64,000 nucleotides of DNA from DASQJL01 sp036380835 (GTDB lineage Bacteria > Eisenbacteria > RBG-16-71-46 > SZUA-252), in contig DASVDZ010000082.1 of NCBI GenBank assembly GCA_036380835.1, forward strand, positions 13,582 to 77,581. The letters run 5' to 3'. Made by a program: the position numbers and the translations under genes. Positions 26,351-35,438 of the stretch are shown here, piece by piece (position 1 is the first letter of the stretch; every line of letters begins with the position of its first letter). The notes under the pieces are model-generated. The model had not been told where the DNA came from. It was given only the letters and a program-made list of their open reading frames with translations, and searched no databases.

Positions 26351-26821
26351 ATGGACGTCGCCCCGCGGCTTCCCGCCCGGCTCGCGGAGCTCGTCGACGA
26401 CCTCGAGCACGCGGATCGCACCCTGCGCGTGGACACGCTGATCGAGTACGCGGATCGGTTCCGGGAGGCTCCGGCCGTCGTCGCGTCGAGGCCGTTCCCG
26501 GACCGGAACCGCGCGCCCCGCTGCGAATCCGAGGCCTACGTCTTCGCGACCGACCGCGAGGACGGCACCCTCAAGCTCTGGTTCGCGGTCGAGAATCCAC
26601 AGGGAATCTCAGCGAAGGCGTGGGCCGCGATCCTCGACGAGTCCCTCTCGGGCGAGCCGCTGGAGACGGTCGCCCGGGTTCCCCAGGACGTGATCTTCAA
26701 GCTCTTCGGGCGCGAGCTTTCGATGGGGAAGGGGCAGGGCCTGATCGGCATGCTGGAGCTGGTTCAGCAGGAGGCCCGCGCGCGCCTCGACGCCGCCCGG
26801 AGGCGCGCCGGGGGGTTCTAG
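26351..26821 (+). CDS. sufE: SufE-family sulfur acceptor protein
   Basis: The protein has 156 residues, a normal SufE length. Conserved pieces are LPARLAELVDDLEHA, LIEYADRF, the acceptor cysteine Cys58 in RCESEAYVF, KLWFAVENPQGISAKAWAAIL and LSMGKGQGLIGML. SufE proteins take persulfide sulfur for Fe-S cluster assembly, usually from SufS. Here it sits directly after a rhodanese-type sulfurtransferase, as in the mycobacterial sseA-SufE pair, and no SufS, SufB or SufC is in the window. The start uses ATG eight bases after the sseA stop. Confidence 0.9.
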   Translation: MDVAPRLPARLAELVDDLEHADRTLRVDTLIEYADRFREAPAVVASRPFPDRNRAPRCESEAYVFATDREDGTLKLWFAVENPQGISAKAWAAILDESLSGEPLETVARVPQDVIFKLFGRELSMGKGQGLIGMLELVQQEARARLDAARRRAGGF

Positions 26822-26855
26822 GGGGATAGCCCGATCCCCGGAGCCGCCTCCGCGG

Positions 26856-26874
26856 GGCCGGGCGCCGCCCGGCC
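26856..26874 (+). terminator. GC hairpin after sseA-sufE
   Basis: Perfect 8-bp stem (26856-26863 and 26867-26874) with a GCC loop, no T tract. Confidence 0.45.
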
Positions 26875-27107
26875 TGGCCCGCCCTCCTCCGGCAACGCTG
26901 GACAAGGGCCGGACCAGGGGCTAGCCTTGGGTTCCGGGTTCAGGGCAACTGACCAGAGGCGGGGGGCTCTGATCAGATCCTCGGAATTCGAACGTCCCTC
27001 CCCATATCTCCTCGCCTGAGCCCGTCGCCGTCTACCCCCGTTCTCAAGCGCCGCCGCCCCGGCGGACCCGCCGGCGGAGGCGGTCGCAGCGAAAGAGGAG
27101 GGGTCCC

Positions 27108-27512
27108 ATGCCGGACGCCAACCAAGTGCTCGTCACGATCGCCGTCTCCAACGACAAGCTGAGCATCTTCCCGCGCCGCGAAGACGATGTCGCGATCTAC
27201 TGCAACAGCCGAAGTATGAAGGACGCGCCCCAATCCCCGGAGAAACCCCGCGAGCTCTGCTGGGTGGTCACCGGCGCGAGCGCGACGCAGCGGGTCCACA
27301 TCCAGGCGAAGAATCCGGGCATGGGCACGTTCGACCGCGAGGAATGGGACGTCCCCGGCCCGCACGGCGAGCGGTCCGCGCGGAGCGGCTTCGTCAAGGC
27401 CTGTCCCGCCCAGGGGCACTACGCGGTGTGGGGCTACGAGGTCGCGCTCTACGACGGGGCGGAGCGGAAGGACTACATCGACCCCACGATCATCATCAAG
27501 ACGGATCCGTAG
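27108..27512 (+). CDS. Small hypothetical protein, beta-rich
   Basis: The protein has 134 residues and no signal peptide or membrane helix, so it is probably cytoplasmic. The sequence is rich in beta-type stretches (VLVTIAVSNDKLSIFP, RVHIQAKN, HYAVWGYEVALYDG, TIIIKTDP) and has three cysteines. It may adopt a small immunoglobulin-like fold; this is only an impression. I recognise no family. AGAGGAGGG just upstream of the ATG is a strong ribosome binding site, which supports expression. Confidence 0.8.
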   Translation: MPDANQVLVTIAVSNDKLSIFPRREDDVAIYCNSRSMKDAPQSPEKPRELCWVVTGASATQRVHIQAKNPGMGTFDREEWDVPGPHGERSARSGFVKACPAQGHYAVWGYEVALYDGAERKDYIDPTIIIKTDP

Positions 27513-27546
27513 CGGCGGAGCCCCGCGCGGACCGATCGACCCAGAC

Positions 27547-27579
27547 GCGGGCGCCGGGCCCGGCTCACCGGCCGCCCGC
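27547..27579. terminator. Imperfect hairpin between convergent genes
   Basis: Arms 27547-27557 and 27568-27579 pair with one bulge. The structure overlaps the kinase stop codon, so it could stop transcription from either side. Confidence 0.35.
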
Positions 27580-30189
27580 GTCTTCCATCGTGAGGGAGTC
27601 GAACTGCGGGAGCCCCCGGAGCGGGCGGAACTCGTCTTCGTCGCGGATGAGCTTCCGGGAATAGCCCGCGCCGATCGCTCTCCGGAGCGCGTCGATCGCC
27701 TCGTCCCGGCGCCCGCAGAGCGCGTAGATCTTCGCGACGGAATGGGCGTACTCGGCGTCGGCGGCGGGAAGGCGGGACAAGAGGGGCCGCAGCGTCTTCA
27801 GGGCCGCGTCGGAATCCTTCGTCTTCGCCAGATAGAGGGCGTGCTGCACGCCCAGGCCCTGGCTCTCCGGATCCTGGCGCAGCTGCTCCTCGACGAGGTG
27901 TAGCGCCGCCCGATACTGCTCGAGCGCCCTCCCCTCCATGCCGCGCCTCCGGTAGAGGTCGCCGAGGTTCTCCCACCAGACCTGGTTTCGCGGCTCGAGC
28001 TGGATCGCGAGCAGGTAGAACTCCTCCGCTTTGTCGAGGCGCTCCGCGTAGAAGTACGCCGATCCGATGTTGGACGCGAGCGCTCCATCGGTCACCGGAA
28101 CCGGCAGTCGCTCATAGACGCGGATGGCGCCCTCGTAATTCCCCTCGAGAATCTCGAGCGCGGCCAGGTTCTCGTATCCTCGGTTCATCTCCGGCGCCAG
28201 CTCGATCACCCGGCGGAACGCCGATTTCGCCCCATCGTAATCACCCTTCCGGGCGAGGAGGCCGCCGAGGTTGTTCCACGTGCGCCAGTACCCGGGGCGG
28301 AGCGCCACCGCCTTCCGGTAGCTCTCCTCCGCGCGGTCGAGGAAGCCGCCGCCCTCGTACGTCTTGGCGAGCTGCAGATAGCCTTCGTCCCAATTGGGAT
28401 TCAGCCGCACGACCTCCGCGAGCTCGGCGACCGATTCGGAGATGCGGCTCGTTCCCCGGTAGATCTGCGCGCGGGCGACGCGGGCTTCGAGAAGGTTCGG
28501 GTCGAGGCCGACCGCCGTGTCCGCCGCCGCCTCCGCGCGGCGGAGGAGCCCCGGTTCCCGGTCCCGGATGTACATCCTCCAGAGCGCCCGGCTGAGGCCC
28601 GCGTAGGCCTGGGCGAACCTCGGGTCCAGCGTGATCGCCTTGTCGTAGAGGGCCGCGGCCATGTCGCCCCCCCGGGGATTCTCGGCGTCGTCGAGGTAGC
28701 GCCTCGCCCTCAGATAGCAGTCGTACGCCACCGCCGATCGCGTTCGCTTGGCGCCGAGTTGGTGGCCGTGGGAGGCCCGCGCCGAGAGGACGAGCGCCAC
28801 CTGCTCCACGATCTCGCTTTCGAGATCGACGATCTCGTCCGTCGGTCGCTCGAACCTCCCGGACCAGACCGCGAACCCGGTCCGGCCGTCCACGAGCTGC
28901 ACGTCGATCCGGATCGATTTCTCCTTGGTCCGAACCACTCCCTCGAGGACAGACGCCACGCCCAGTTCCCGCGCGATCTGCGCGGAGCCCTTCCCCTTCT
29001 CCGGCAGAGCCCAGGCGACGGACTGGCTGATCACGTTGAGGTCCGTTCCCTGGGCCAGATCGCTGAGGATCCCGGCCGCCATTCCATCGCTCAAATAGGC
29101 CAGGCCCGGGTCCCCGGTGGCGTTGATGAACGGCAGTACCACGACCCCTTTCGCCGCGTACCGAGCCCCGCCTCCCACCGGCCAGCGAAGGAGGACCGCC
29201 GCGACGGCCACCAACACCGCGCCCGCCCCGAGCACGATCCAGGGCCAGCGTCTTCGGGCGGCCGGCGCTCGAGTGGGCGGGCCGCTCTGGGCGACCGCGT
29301 GCGCGAGGTGCTGCAGGTCGGTCAGGACCTCGTGCGCCGACTGGTAGCGATCCGCGCATCGCTTGGCGAGCAGCTTCTGCACGATGCGCTCGAGCTCGTT
29401 GGGGATGCCGCGCGCAAAGCGGGCGAGCGGCTCGGGCTGATCGTTGGCGAGCGAGTGGAGGATTTCGATGTGGGTCGAGCCGCTGAAGGGGAAGTGGCCG
29501 GTCACGAGCTCGTAGAGGATCACGCCGAACGAGAAGAGGTCGCTCCGCGCGTCGACCGGCTCGCCGAGGGCCTGCTCCGGAGACATGTAGGGGAGCGTCC
29601 CCATGATCCTCCCCTCCGAGGTCGCGACGGCGGACGTCGTCTCGGAGTCGGACGTCACGGGCGCCTCTCGAAGCCTGGCGAGTCCGAAGTCGAGGATCTT
29701 GGCGCGGCCGTCTTCGGTGACGAGGATGTTCCGGGCCGTGAGATCGCGGTGGAGCACGCCGCCCCGGTGGGCCGCCTCGAGACCGGAGGTGATCTGGAGC
29801 GCGAGGTCGAGGATCTGGGGGAGCTTGAGCCGCCTCCCGCGGGCATACGTGAAGAGGTCCGACCCGGGGACGTACTCGACAGCGAGATAGGGCGTCGATC
29901 TCGCCGGCGAATCCGGAGGCAGCTCGGGATTCAGGAGCGTCGGAGGGTCGAGCTCCGCCTCGCCGATCTCGAAACAGGTGGCGATGTTCGGGTGATTCAG
30001 AGAGGCCTCGGCTCGGGCCTCCCGCTGGAGACGGCCGCGATACTCGCGATCCGACGCCGTCGCCGCGGTCAGAACCTTGAGCGCCACGACTCGATCGAGC
30101 CGGGTGTCGCGTGCCTTGAAGACGACACCCATCCCACCCTGGCCGATCCGGTCGAGGATCTCGTAGTCGCCCAGCCGTCCGATGGACAT
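27565..30189 (-). CDS. Membrane-anchored protein kinase with tyrosine-kinase-like HRD loop, TolB/FlgO-like and TPR domains
   Basis: The protein has 874 residues. Kinase residues 1 to about 290: GQGGMGVVF, Lys38 in VALK, catalytic loop His147-Arg148-Asp149 reading HRDLTARN, DFGLAR and YMSPEQ. The usual Lys two after Asp is Thr151, and the loop fits the PROSITE tyrosine-kinase pattern. One transmembrane helix follows (WPWIVLGAGAVLVAVAAVLL), so the TolB/FlgO-like domain (VVVLPFINATGD, LSDGMAAGILSDL) and about ten TPRs should lie in the periplasm. The overall fold is clearly bacterial Hanks-type. Whether it acts on Tyr or is a weak kinase cannot be told from sequence. Confidence 0.93.
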   Translation of the reverse strand: MSIGRLGDYEILDRIGQGGMGVVFKARDTRLDRVVALKVLTAATASDREYRGRLQREARAEASLNHPNIATCFEIGEAELDPPTLLNPELPPDSPARSTPYLAVEYVPGSDLFTYARGRRLKLPQILDLALQITSGLEAAHRGGVLHRDLTARNILVTEDGRAKILDFGLARLREAPVTSDSETTSAVATSEGRIMGTLPYMSPEQALGEPVDARSDLFSFGVILYELVTGHFPFSGSTHIEILHSLANDQPEPLARFARGIPNELERIVQKLLAKRCADRYQSAHEVLTDLQHLAHAVAQSGPPTRAPAARRRWPWIVLGAGAVLVAVAAVLLRWPVGGGARYAAKGVVVLPFINATGDPGLAYLSDGMAAGILSDLAQGTDLNVISQSVAWALPEKGKGSAQIARELGVASVLEGVVRTKEKSIRIDVQLVDGRTGFAVWSGRFERPTDEIVDLESEIVEQVALVLSARASHGHQLGAKRTRSAVAYDCYLRARRYLDDAENPRGGDMAAALYDKAITLDPRFAQAYAGLSRALWRMYIRDREPGLLRRAEAAADTAVGLDPNLLEARVARAQIYRGTSRISESVAELAEVVRLNPNWDEGYLQLAKTYEGGGFLDRAEESYRKAVALRPGYWRTWNNLGGLLARKGDYDGAKSAFRRVIELAPEMNRGYENLAALEILEGNYEGAIRVYERLPVPVTDGALASNIGSAYFYAERLDKAEEFYLLAIQLEPRNQVWWENLGDLYRRRGMEGRALEQYRAALHLVEEQLRQDPESQGLGVQHALYLAKTKDSDAALKTLRPLLSRLPAADAEYAHSVAKIYALCGRRDEAIDALRRAIGAGYSRKLIRDEDEFRPLRGLPQFDSLTMEDAGGR

Positions 30190-30560
30190 GCGTCCGTCTC
30201 AGTGCTGGTGTGAGGGCCCGGTGGCGGCTGGCGAGGGGAGCGAGCAGGGGGCCGAGATTCATCAGCCGCCTGGCCGCGGCACCGGCAGGTCCACCCAAAG
30301 AGTATGCCCGATGCGCGCTTCGGGCCATTTCCAAACGCGTCCGGCTCGTCCGATCCGGTTGAACGCATCCGGAACACCTCCTCCCCACAACGTACCGATC
30401 AACACAGCATGCAATTTGCCAATGCTATGCCGTGCAATGACTTATGTGTGGGCATGTCTCCTGCTATTTCCTCCGATCGACCGGGGGCGCGATCGCGGGG
30501 GCGCGCGCACCCGTCACCGCCGCCACATGCGTCTTGACCGACACCCGGAGGGAGCGGGGG
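30190..30560. other. Intergenic region between divergent kinase and metalloprotease genes
   Basis: 371 bp without a credible gene. It is less GC-rich around 30400-30470 than its surroundings, as expected for promoters. A possible plus-strand promoter lies at 30428-30456. I found no clear promoter for the kinase on the minus strand and no hairpin or riboswitch-like fold. Confidence 0.6.
30428..30456 (+). promoter_or_regulatory. Weak candidate promoter of the metalloprotease gene
   Basis: TTGCCA (30428-30433), a 17-bp spacer and GACTTA (30451-30456). The -10 match is poor, but the -35 matches others in this window. The leader would be about 100 nt. Confidence 0.25.
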
Positions 30561-33500
30561 ATGCCGCGGTATCGCCTGATCCGAGTTTGTTGCCTCGTCG
30601 TGTCTCTCGGGCTCCTTCGTCAATCCATCGTTTCCACCGCTTCGGCGCAAACGGCCGGCGGGACCGCCGCGCTGGCACTCGACCTCGCCCGCATGTCCCG
30701 CCAGGTGCCGCAACAAGTCCAGAACGGCGACGGAACGTCCAGCATCCGGCTCGACCTCGGCGGATCGCGGGTCGAGCTGGTTCTCACGCCCTACTCGATG
30801 CGGAGCCCGAATTGCGAGGCGATCGAGGAAGGCCCGGGAGGCGTCCACGCGAAGGTCGACCTTCCCCCGAGCCGCACGTACCGCGGAACGGTCCGCGGGG
30901 ACGCGAAGGGCGTCGTCGCCGCCTCCATCGAAGGCGATGACGTGCGGGCGAGGATCCTCCTCGAAGACGGCAGCGACTGGTTCGTCCAGCCGCTCCCGGG
31001 AGGCGCCGCCGGGGAGCACGCGGTCTACCGCGGCTCCGACGTGACCGAGGTGCCGGGCGCCTGCGCCTTGGACGGGGCGTCCGAGCGGATGGGAACGCCG
31101 CAGCGGGCGCCGGAGGCGCAGTCGAGCGGGTGCGTCGAGGCGGAGATCGCGATCGAAGCGGACTACGCCTACTACCAGTGGAACGGCAGCTCCTCGTCGC
31201 AGACCGTCGCCGACATCGACGCCATCATGAACGCGGTCGAGCTCATCTACGCGCGCGACGCGAAGATCGGCTACAAGATCACGAACTACCTGATCCAGAC
31301 CGCGTCCACCGGCAAGTACCCCTCCACCGACCCGAGCACGAAGCTCGCGCAATTCCGCGATTGGTGGAACGCGAACGAAGCCTCGGTGCCGCGGGACGTG
31401 GCGCACCTGATGACGGGCACCGACATGGACTACGGCTTGATCGGGATCGCGAACGTCGCCGTCATCTGCCAGACGCAGTACGCGTACGGGATCTCCCATT
31501 CGCCGGGCACCGTGTTCGCGAACCGGGTGGGCCTCACGGCGCACGAGCTGGGGCACAACTGGGCGGCCACCCACTGCGACGGGCAGCCCGACTGCTGGAT
31601 CATGTGCTCCCACGTGAACGGCTGCGCCTCCGACCCGACGCGCTTCAGCCCCGGATCGATCGCGGAGATCGAGACGTACCGCAACCTGAGCGGCGCGTGC
31701 CTCGCGCAGGGGAGCGGGACGTCCACGCCGCTTCCCCCGACCGCGCGCGACGACCAGTCGGTGACCGTCCCGGGAGGGAACGCCACGATCAACGTCCTGG
31801 CGAACGACTTCGACCCCAATTGCCAGACGATCTCCCTGGCCGCCTATCCTTCGTCCACGCCGAGCGGCGGGACCGTGCGGGCCTCCGGGGACGCGCTGAC
31901 CTACACCCCGGCCCCGGGCTTCCTGGGGACCGACGCCTTCTCGTACACGGTCCAGGACGCGGGAGGGTCGCAGAGTACCGCGAACGTCACCGTCCAGGTC
32001 GAGGACTACAAGACCCCGGACGCGGCGGCGGGCGCCGTGGCCGGACTCCAGGTGCGCTACTACTACGTGCCGGTCCTCGACGGCAGTCTCGGCTCCATGC
32101 CGACGCTCTCCAACCCGTACCGGGTCGAGACGGTGCCGACCCTCTCCTTCCCCTCGACGGACGGCGAGGTCGGCGAGAGCGGGCTGACGGACAAGGTGGC
32201 CGCGCGTTGCACGGGAACGATCGGCCTGCCCCAGAGCGGCACGTACACGTTCTACCTGACGGCCGACGACGGAGCGAAGCTCTACATCGACGGCACGCTC
32301 CGCGTCGACAACGACGGGATCCACACCATGCAGGAGCGGTCGGCGAGCGTCTCGCTGGCCGGCGGGGCGCACAACATCCGGGTCGACTACTACGACGCGA
32401 CCGGGCCGTCGGGCCTGCGCCTGGAGATCCAGAGCGGCTCACTCGCCCGAAGCGAGATCCCGGCCTCGATGTGGACGTCCCCCGGCGTGCAGATCGCCTA
32501 CTACCAGCTCGACTCCTCGATCCTGCCTCCCCTGGCGGCGCTCGTGCCGGAGAAGACGCAGCTCATCTCGACCATCAACTACCCGTTCTCGTGGGGGGCG
32601 TTCGCGGGGAGCGGCCGCACGCAGGACGTGGGGGCCGTGTACGAGGGATTCCTCACGGTGCCGTCGGACAACGTCTACTTCTTCGATCTGACCTCCGAGG
32701 ACGGCTCCAGGCTCACCATCGGGGACCAGGTCGTCATCGACAACGACGGCGCGCACAACCGCGTGTCGAAGACCGGGGGGATCGCGCTCCGGGCCGGTCC
32801 GCACAAGTTCCGGATCGACTACTTCCTCCGGGAGGGCGGCAACGCGCTCACGATCCAGGTCTCGAGCAGCGCCCTGGCGAAGCAGGTCGTCCCCTCCACG
32901 TGGTGGAGCCACGTGCCCACCGTCCACGTCCCGACCGACGACGCGACGATCGCGGCCGCCGTCGCCGCCGCGGCGACGAACTCCATGGTGTGGGTCGCGG
33001 CGGGGACGTACACCGGCACGGGGAACCGGAACCTCGATCTCGGCGGTAAGAACCTCGACCTCGTGGGAGGCGGCGGGCCCGCGCTGACCATCATCGACTG
33101 CCAGAACGCCGGACGGGCGTTTTCGTTCGTGAACCACGCGTCCTCGAGCGCGGTCGTCGAGGGGTTCACCATCTGCGGCGCGAGCGCTTCCTCCGGCTCC
33201 GGCGGCGCGATGTCGTTCGACAACAGCACGCTCCACGTCCGGAACTGCTTCATCAAGGGGAACATGAATTCCGGTGACGGGGGCGCCCTGGGGTTCGTGC
33301 GGAATTCGAGCCCGACCATCGAGGGCTGCGTGATCACGGGCAATCGCTCCGGCGGCGCCGGTGGCGCCATCCACGCGGAAGGCGGCTCGCGCCCGTCGTT
33401 CGTCGGCTGCACCGTGAGCGGCAACTACTCGGACACGGTCGGCGGCGGGGTGCACGCCGTCGGAGGCGGCGTCGTTTCGTTCGACCGGACCATCCTCTGG

Positions 33501-34091
33501 GGGAACGGCGCGATCACGGACGGGAACGAGGCGTGGACCGGCGACGCGACGGCGTCGGTCCAGTTCACCTGCTCGGACGTCCGAAGCGCCGGCGTGGGGG
33601 GGTCGGGTCTCGAGACCTTCGACATCAACACGATCATCGCCGATCCCATCTTCTGCGCCCCCGCCTCCGGCCCGCAGGCCCCGACCATGGGGGGCGGGTA
33701 CCGCGTCTTCAGCTCGTCGCCGGTCCTCGCCGGCCCCTGCGGCCCCCAGATCGGAGCGCGCGGGCCCGGGTGCAGCGGGACGATCTCCGCGGTGGAACGG
33801 GCGCCCGGCGTGCCGAGGACGAGCCTGGAGCAGAACGCGCCCAATCCCTTCAATCCGGCGACCCGCATCACGTTCTCCATCCCGCGCGCCGCGCGGACGA
33901 CGCTCCGTGTCTACGACACGGCGGGCCGCCTCGTGGCGACCCTTCTGGATCGCGATCTTCCCGCGGGAGCGCACAGCGTGACGTGGAGTGGAGGGTCCGG
34001 CCGCGATCAACGGGTCGCTTCCGGCGTCTACTTCTACCAGCTGCGGAGCGGCGGCGAGGTCCTGACCCGGAGCATGGTCCTCTTGAAGTGA
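30561..34091 (+). CDS. Secreted zinc metalloprotease with PA14, beta-helix and C-terminal sorting domain
   Basis: The protein has 1176 residues. A signal peptide (LVVSLGLLRQSIVSTASAQ) is followed by a propeptide-like region to about residue 185. The metzincin-like catalytic domain spans about 190-390, with zinc motif HELGHNWAATH (His328, Glu329, His332, His338) and a Met-turn candidate CWIMCS. In the motif Ala replaces the usual Gly before the third His. Next come a cadherin/Ig-like domain (about 393-485), two PA14-like domains (about 497-780), a parallel beta-helix region (about 785-1070) and a FlgD-like sorting domain (NAPNPFNPATRITFSIP to the end). ATG at 30561 has GGAGGGAG upstream. It is likely exported and outer-surface associated; the beta-helix and PA14 parts suggest glycan binding. 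Confidence 0.9.
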   Translation: MPRYRLIRVCCLVVSLGLLRQSIVSTASAQTAGGTAALALDLARMSRQVPQQVQNGDGTSSIRLDLGGSRVELVLTPYSMRSPNCEAIEEGPGGVHAKVDLPPSRTYRGTVRGDAKGVVAASIEGDDVRARILLEDGSDWFVQPLPGGAAGEHAVYRGSDVTEVPGACALDGASERMGTPQRAPEAQSSGCVEAEIAIEADYAYYQWNGSSSSQTVADIDAIMNAVELIYARDAKIGYKITNYLIQTASTGKYPSTDPSTKLAQFRDWWNANEASVPRDVAHLMTGTDMDYGLIGIANVAVICQTQYAYGISHSPGTVFANRVGLTAHELGHNWAATHCDGQPDCWIMCSHVNGCASDPTRFSPGSIAEIETYRNLSGACLAQGSGTSTPLPPTARDDQSVTVPGGNATINVLANDFDPNCQTISLAAYPSSTPSGGTVRASGDALTYTPAPGFLGTDAFSYTVQDAGGSQSTANVTVQVEDYKTPDAAAGAVAGLQVRYYYVPVLDGSLGSMPTLSNPYRVETVPTLSFPSTDGEVGESGLTDKVAARCTGTIGLPQSGTYTFYLTADDGAKLYIDGTLRVDNDGIHTMQERSASVSLAGGAHNIRVDYYDATGPSGLRLEIQSGSLARSEIPASMWTSPGVQIAYYQLDSSILPPLAALVPEKTQLISTINYPFSWGAFAGSGRTQDVGAVYEGFLTVPSDNVYFFDLTSEDGSRLTIGDQVVIDNDGAHNRVSKTGGIALRAGPHKFRIDYFLREGGNALTIQVSSSALAKQVVPSTWWSHVPTVHVPTDDATIAAAVAAAATNSMVWVAAGTYTGTGNRNLDLGGKNLDLVGGGGPALTIIDCQNAGRAFSFVNHASSSAVVEGFTICGASASSGSGGAMSFDNSTLHVRNCFIKGNMNSGDGGALGFVRNSSPTIEGCVITGNRSGGAGGAIHAEGGSRPSFVGCTVSGNYSDTVGGGVHAVGGGVVSFDRTILWGNGAITDGNEAWTGDATASVQFTCSDVRSAGVGGSGLETFDINTIIADPIFCAPASGPQAPTMGGGYRVFSSSPVLAGPCGPQIGARGPGCSGTISAVERAPGVPRTSLEQNAPNPFNPATRITFSIPRAARTTLRVYDTAGRLVATLLDRDLPAGAHSVTWSGGSGRDQRVASGVYFYQLRSGGEVLTRSMVLLK

Positions 34092-34124
34092 CCGGTGCGG
34101 GGGGCGCGCCCCGGGGCGATTCGC

Positions 34125-35219
34125 TCAGCCGACGTGCGCCAGGAGTTCCTCGTTCGTGGGCCACCGCTCCAGCGCCTGGAGCAGGTCCAGGATGGCCTGC
34201 TTCGGCGGCGCGTCCATCAGCCGCCGGCGCAGGCGATTGATCGCGTCGATCTCGGTCTTGGAATAGAGCAACTCGTCCCGGCGGGTCCCCGTCTTGGCCA
34301 GGTTGATGGCCGGGAAGACCCGCTGCTCCGCCAGCCCCCGGTCGAGCACGATCTCGCTGTTTCCCGTCCCCTTGAACTCCTCGAAGATCATGTCGTCCAT
34401 GCGCGACCCGGTGTCGATCAAGGCCGTCGCCAGCACGGTGATCGAGCCCCCGTGCTCCACGTTCCGCGCCATGCCGAAGAACTTCCTCGGAATCTCGAGC
34501 GCCCGGGAATCCAGCCCGCCGCTCATCGTCCGCCCCGACTCGGCCCCGTAGGCGTTGAAGGCCCGGCCCATGCGCGTGATCGAGTCCACGAGCAGGACCA
34601 CGTCGTGGCCGCACTCCAGCTCGCAGCGTGCCTGCGCCATGCACATGTTCGCGATGTGGACGTGCTCCTGCAGGGATTGGTCGCTGCTGCTGGCCAGCAC
34701 CTCGGCCGGGACCCGGCGCCGAAAGTGTGTCACCTCCTCCGGCCGCTCGTCGATCAGCAGGACCACGACGCGCGTCTCGGGCGCGTCGGCATGGATCGCG
34801 ATCGCGAGATCCTCGAGGAGTTGCGTCTTCCCCGCCTTGGGGGGCGAGACGATGAGCCCGCGCGTGCCGCGTCCGATCGGCGCCGTAAGGTCGACGATCC
34901 GCATGGACGCGTTGCCGCCCGCGCCCAGCCGGAAGCGGCGCTCCGGGTTCGTCGCCACCAGCTTGGGGAACGGCGTGCGCGCGCGAAAGACCTCGGGCTT
35001 GAGCGAGCAGATCGATTCCACGTCCTCGAGGCGCGGGCCCTGCTTCGCCGGCTGGGCGGGTCCGGACACCTGGGCGCCCGGGACGAGTTGATAGCGGTGG
35101 ATCAGCGCCTCGGAGACGAACGGGTCCCCCGGGCCGGGCGCGAACGATCGCGCCGGGTCGCGGAGGAATCCGCCACCCCGTTGGTGCGCTTCCAGGACTC
35201 CGGAGACGGTCGTCGGCAT
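34125..35219 (-). CDS. rho: Transcription termination factor Rho lacking the N-terminal domain
   Basis: The protein has 364 residues against about 420 for E. coli Rho. It starts directly at the RNA-binding cold-shock-like domain (GVLEAHQRGGGFLRDP, DPFVSEALIHRYQL). The ATPase core is intact: PPKAGKT at 126-132, DERPEEVTHFRR, Walker B LLVDSITR with Asp212, TALIDTGSRMDD and FEEFKGTGN. The Rho_N helix bundle is missing. It acts as a hexameric RNA helicase terminating untranslated transcripts. The ATG at 35219 lacks a Shine-Dalgarno and no upstream in-frame start is apparent. It is divergent from the large kinase gene. It could be the only Rho or a second copy. Confidence 0.93.
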   Translation of the reverse strand: MPTTVSGVLEAHQRGGGFLRDPARSFAPGPGDPFVSEALIHRYQLVPGAQVSGPAQPAKQGPRLEDVESICSLKPEVFRARTPFPKLVATNPERRFRLGAGGNASMRIVDLTAPIGRGTRGLIVSPPKAGKTQLLEDLAIAIHADAPETRVVVLLIDERPEEVTHFRRRVPAEVLASSSDQSLQEHVHIANMCMAQARCELECGHDVVLLVDSITRMGRAFNAYGAESGRTMSGGLDSRALEIPRKFFGMARNVEHGGSITVLATALIDTGSRMDDMIFEEFKGTGNSEIVLDRGLAEQRVFPAINLAKTGTRRDELLYSKTEIDAINRLRRRLMDAPPKQAILDLLQALERWPTNEELLAHVG

Positions 35220-35349
35220 GATTCTGGGTCCAGTGTGAGAGGGTGTTGTTCGATCGAACGCGGCGGGCTCGTCGAACGTCCTGCGGAAGGCGGAAACGGC
35301 GGGCCCCGTCGATCCAGCGGTCGGCGCCATCGCCCGTGAGGGATCGTAG

Positions 35350-35378
35350 TCGCGCTTCGGCGCCGAATCCACTACACT
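35350..35378 (+). promoter_or_regulatory. Putative promoter of the large kinase gene
   Basis: TCGCGC (35350-35355), a 17-bp spacer and TACACT (35373-35378). The leader to the ATG would be about 54 nt. The -35 resembles the TTGCGN boxes of other genes here. Confidence 0.3.
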
Positions 35379-35438
35379 TTCTGCTCGATCGTTTCCGACC
35401 CTCGTTTCCAGCCAGGCGCACCCGGGGACCGCATCGCG

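Noticed and set aside
22825..26436. Minus-strand frame of about 1200 codons across TMTC copy 3 and sseA
   Set aside because: Antisense to well-supported plus-strand genes, biased Arg/Glu/His composition, no domain.
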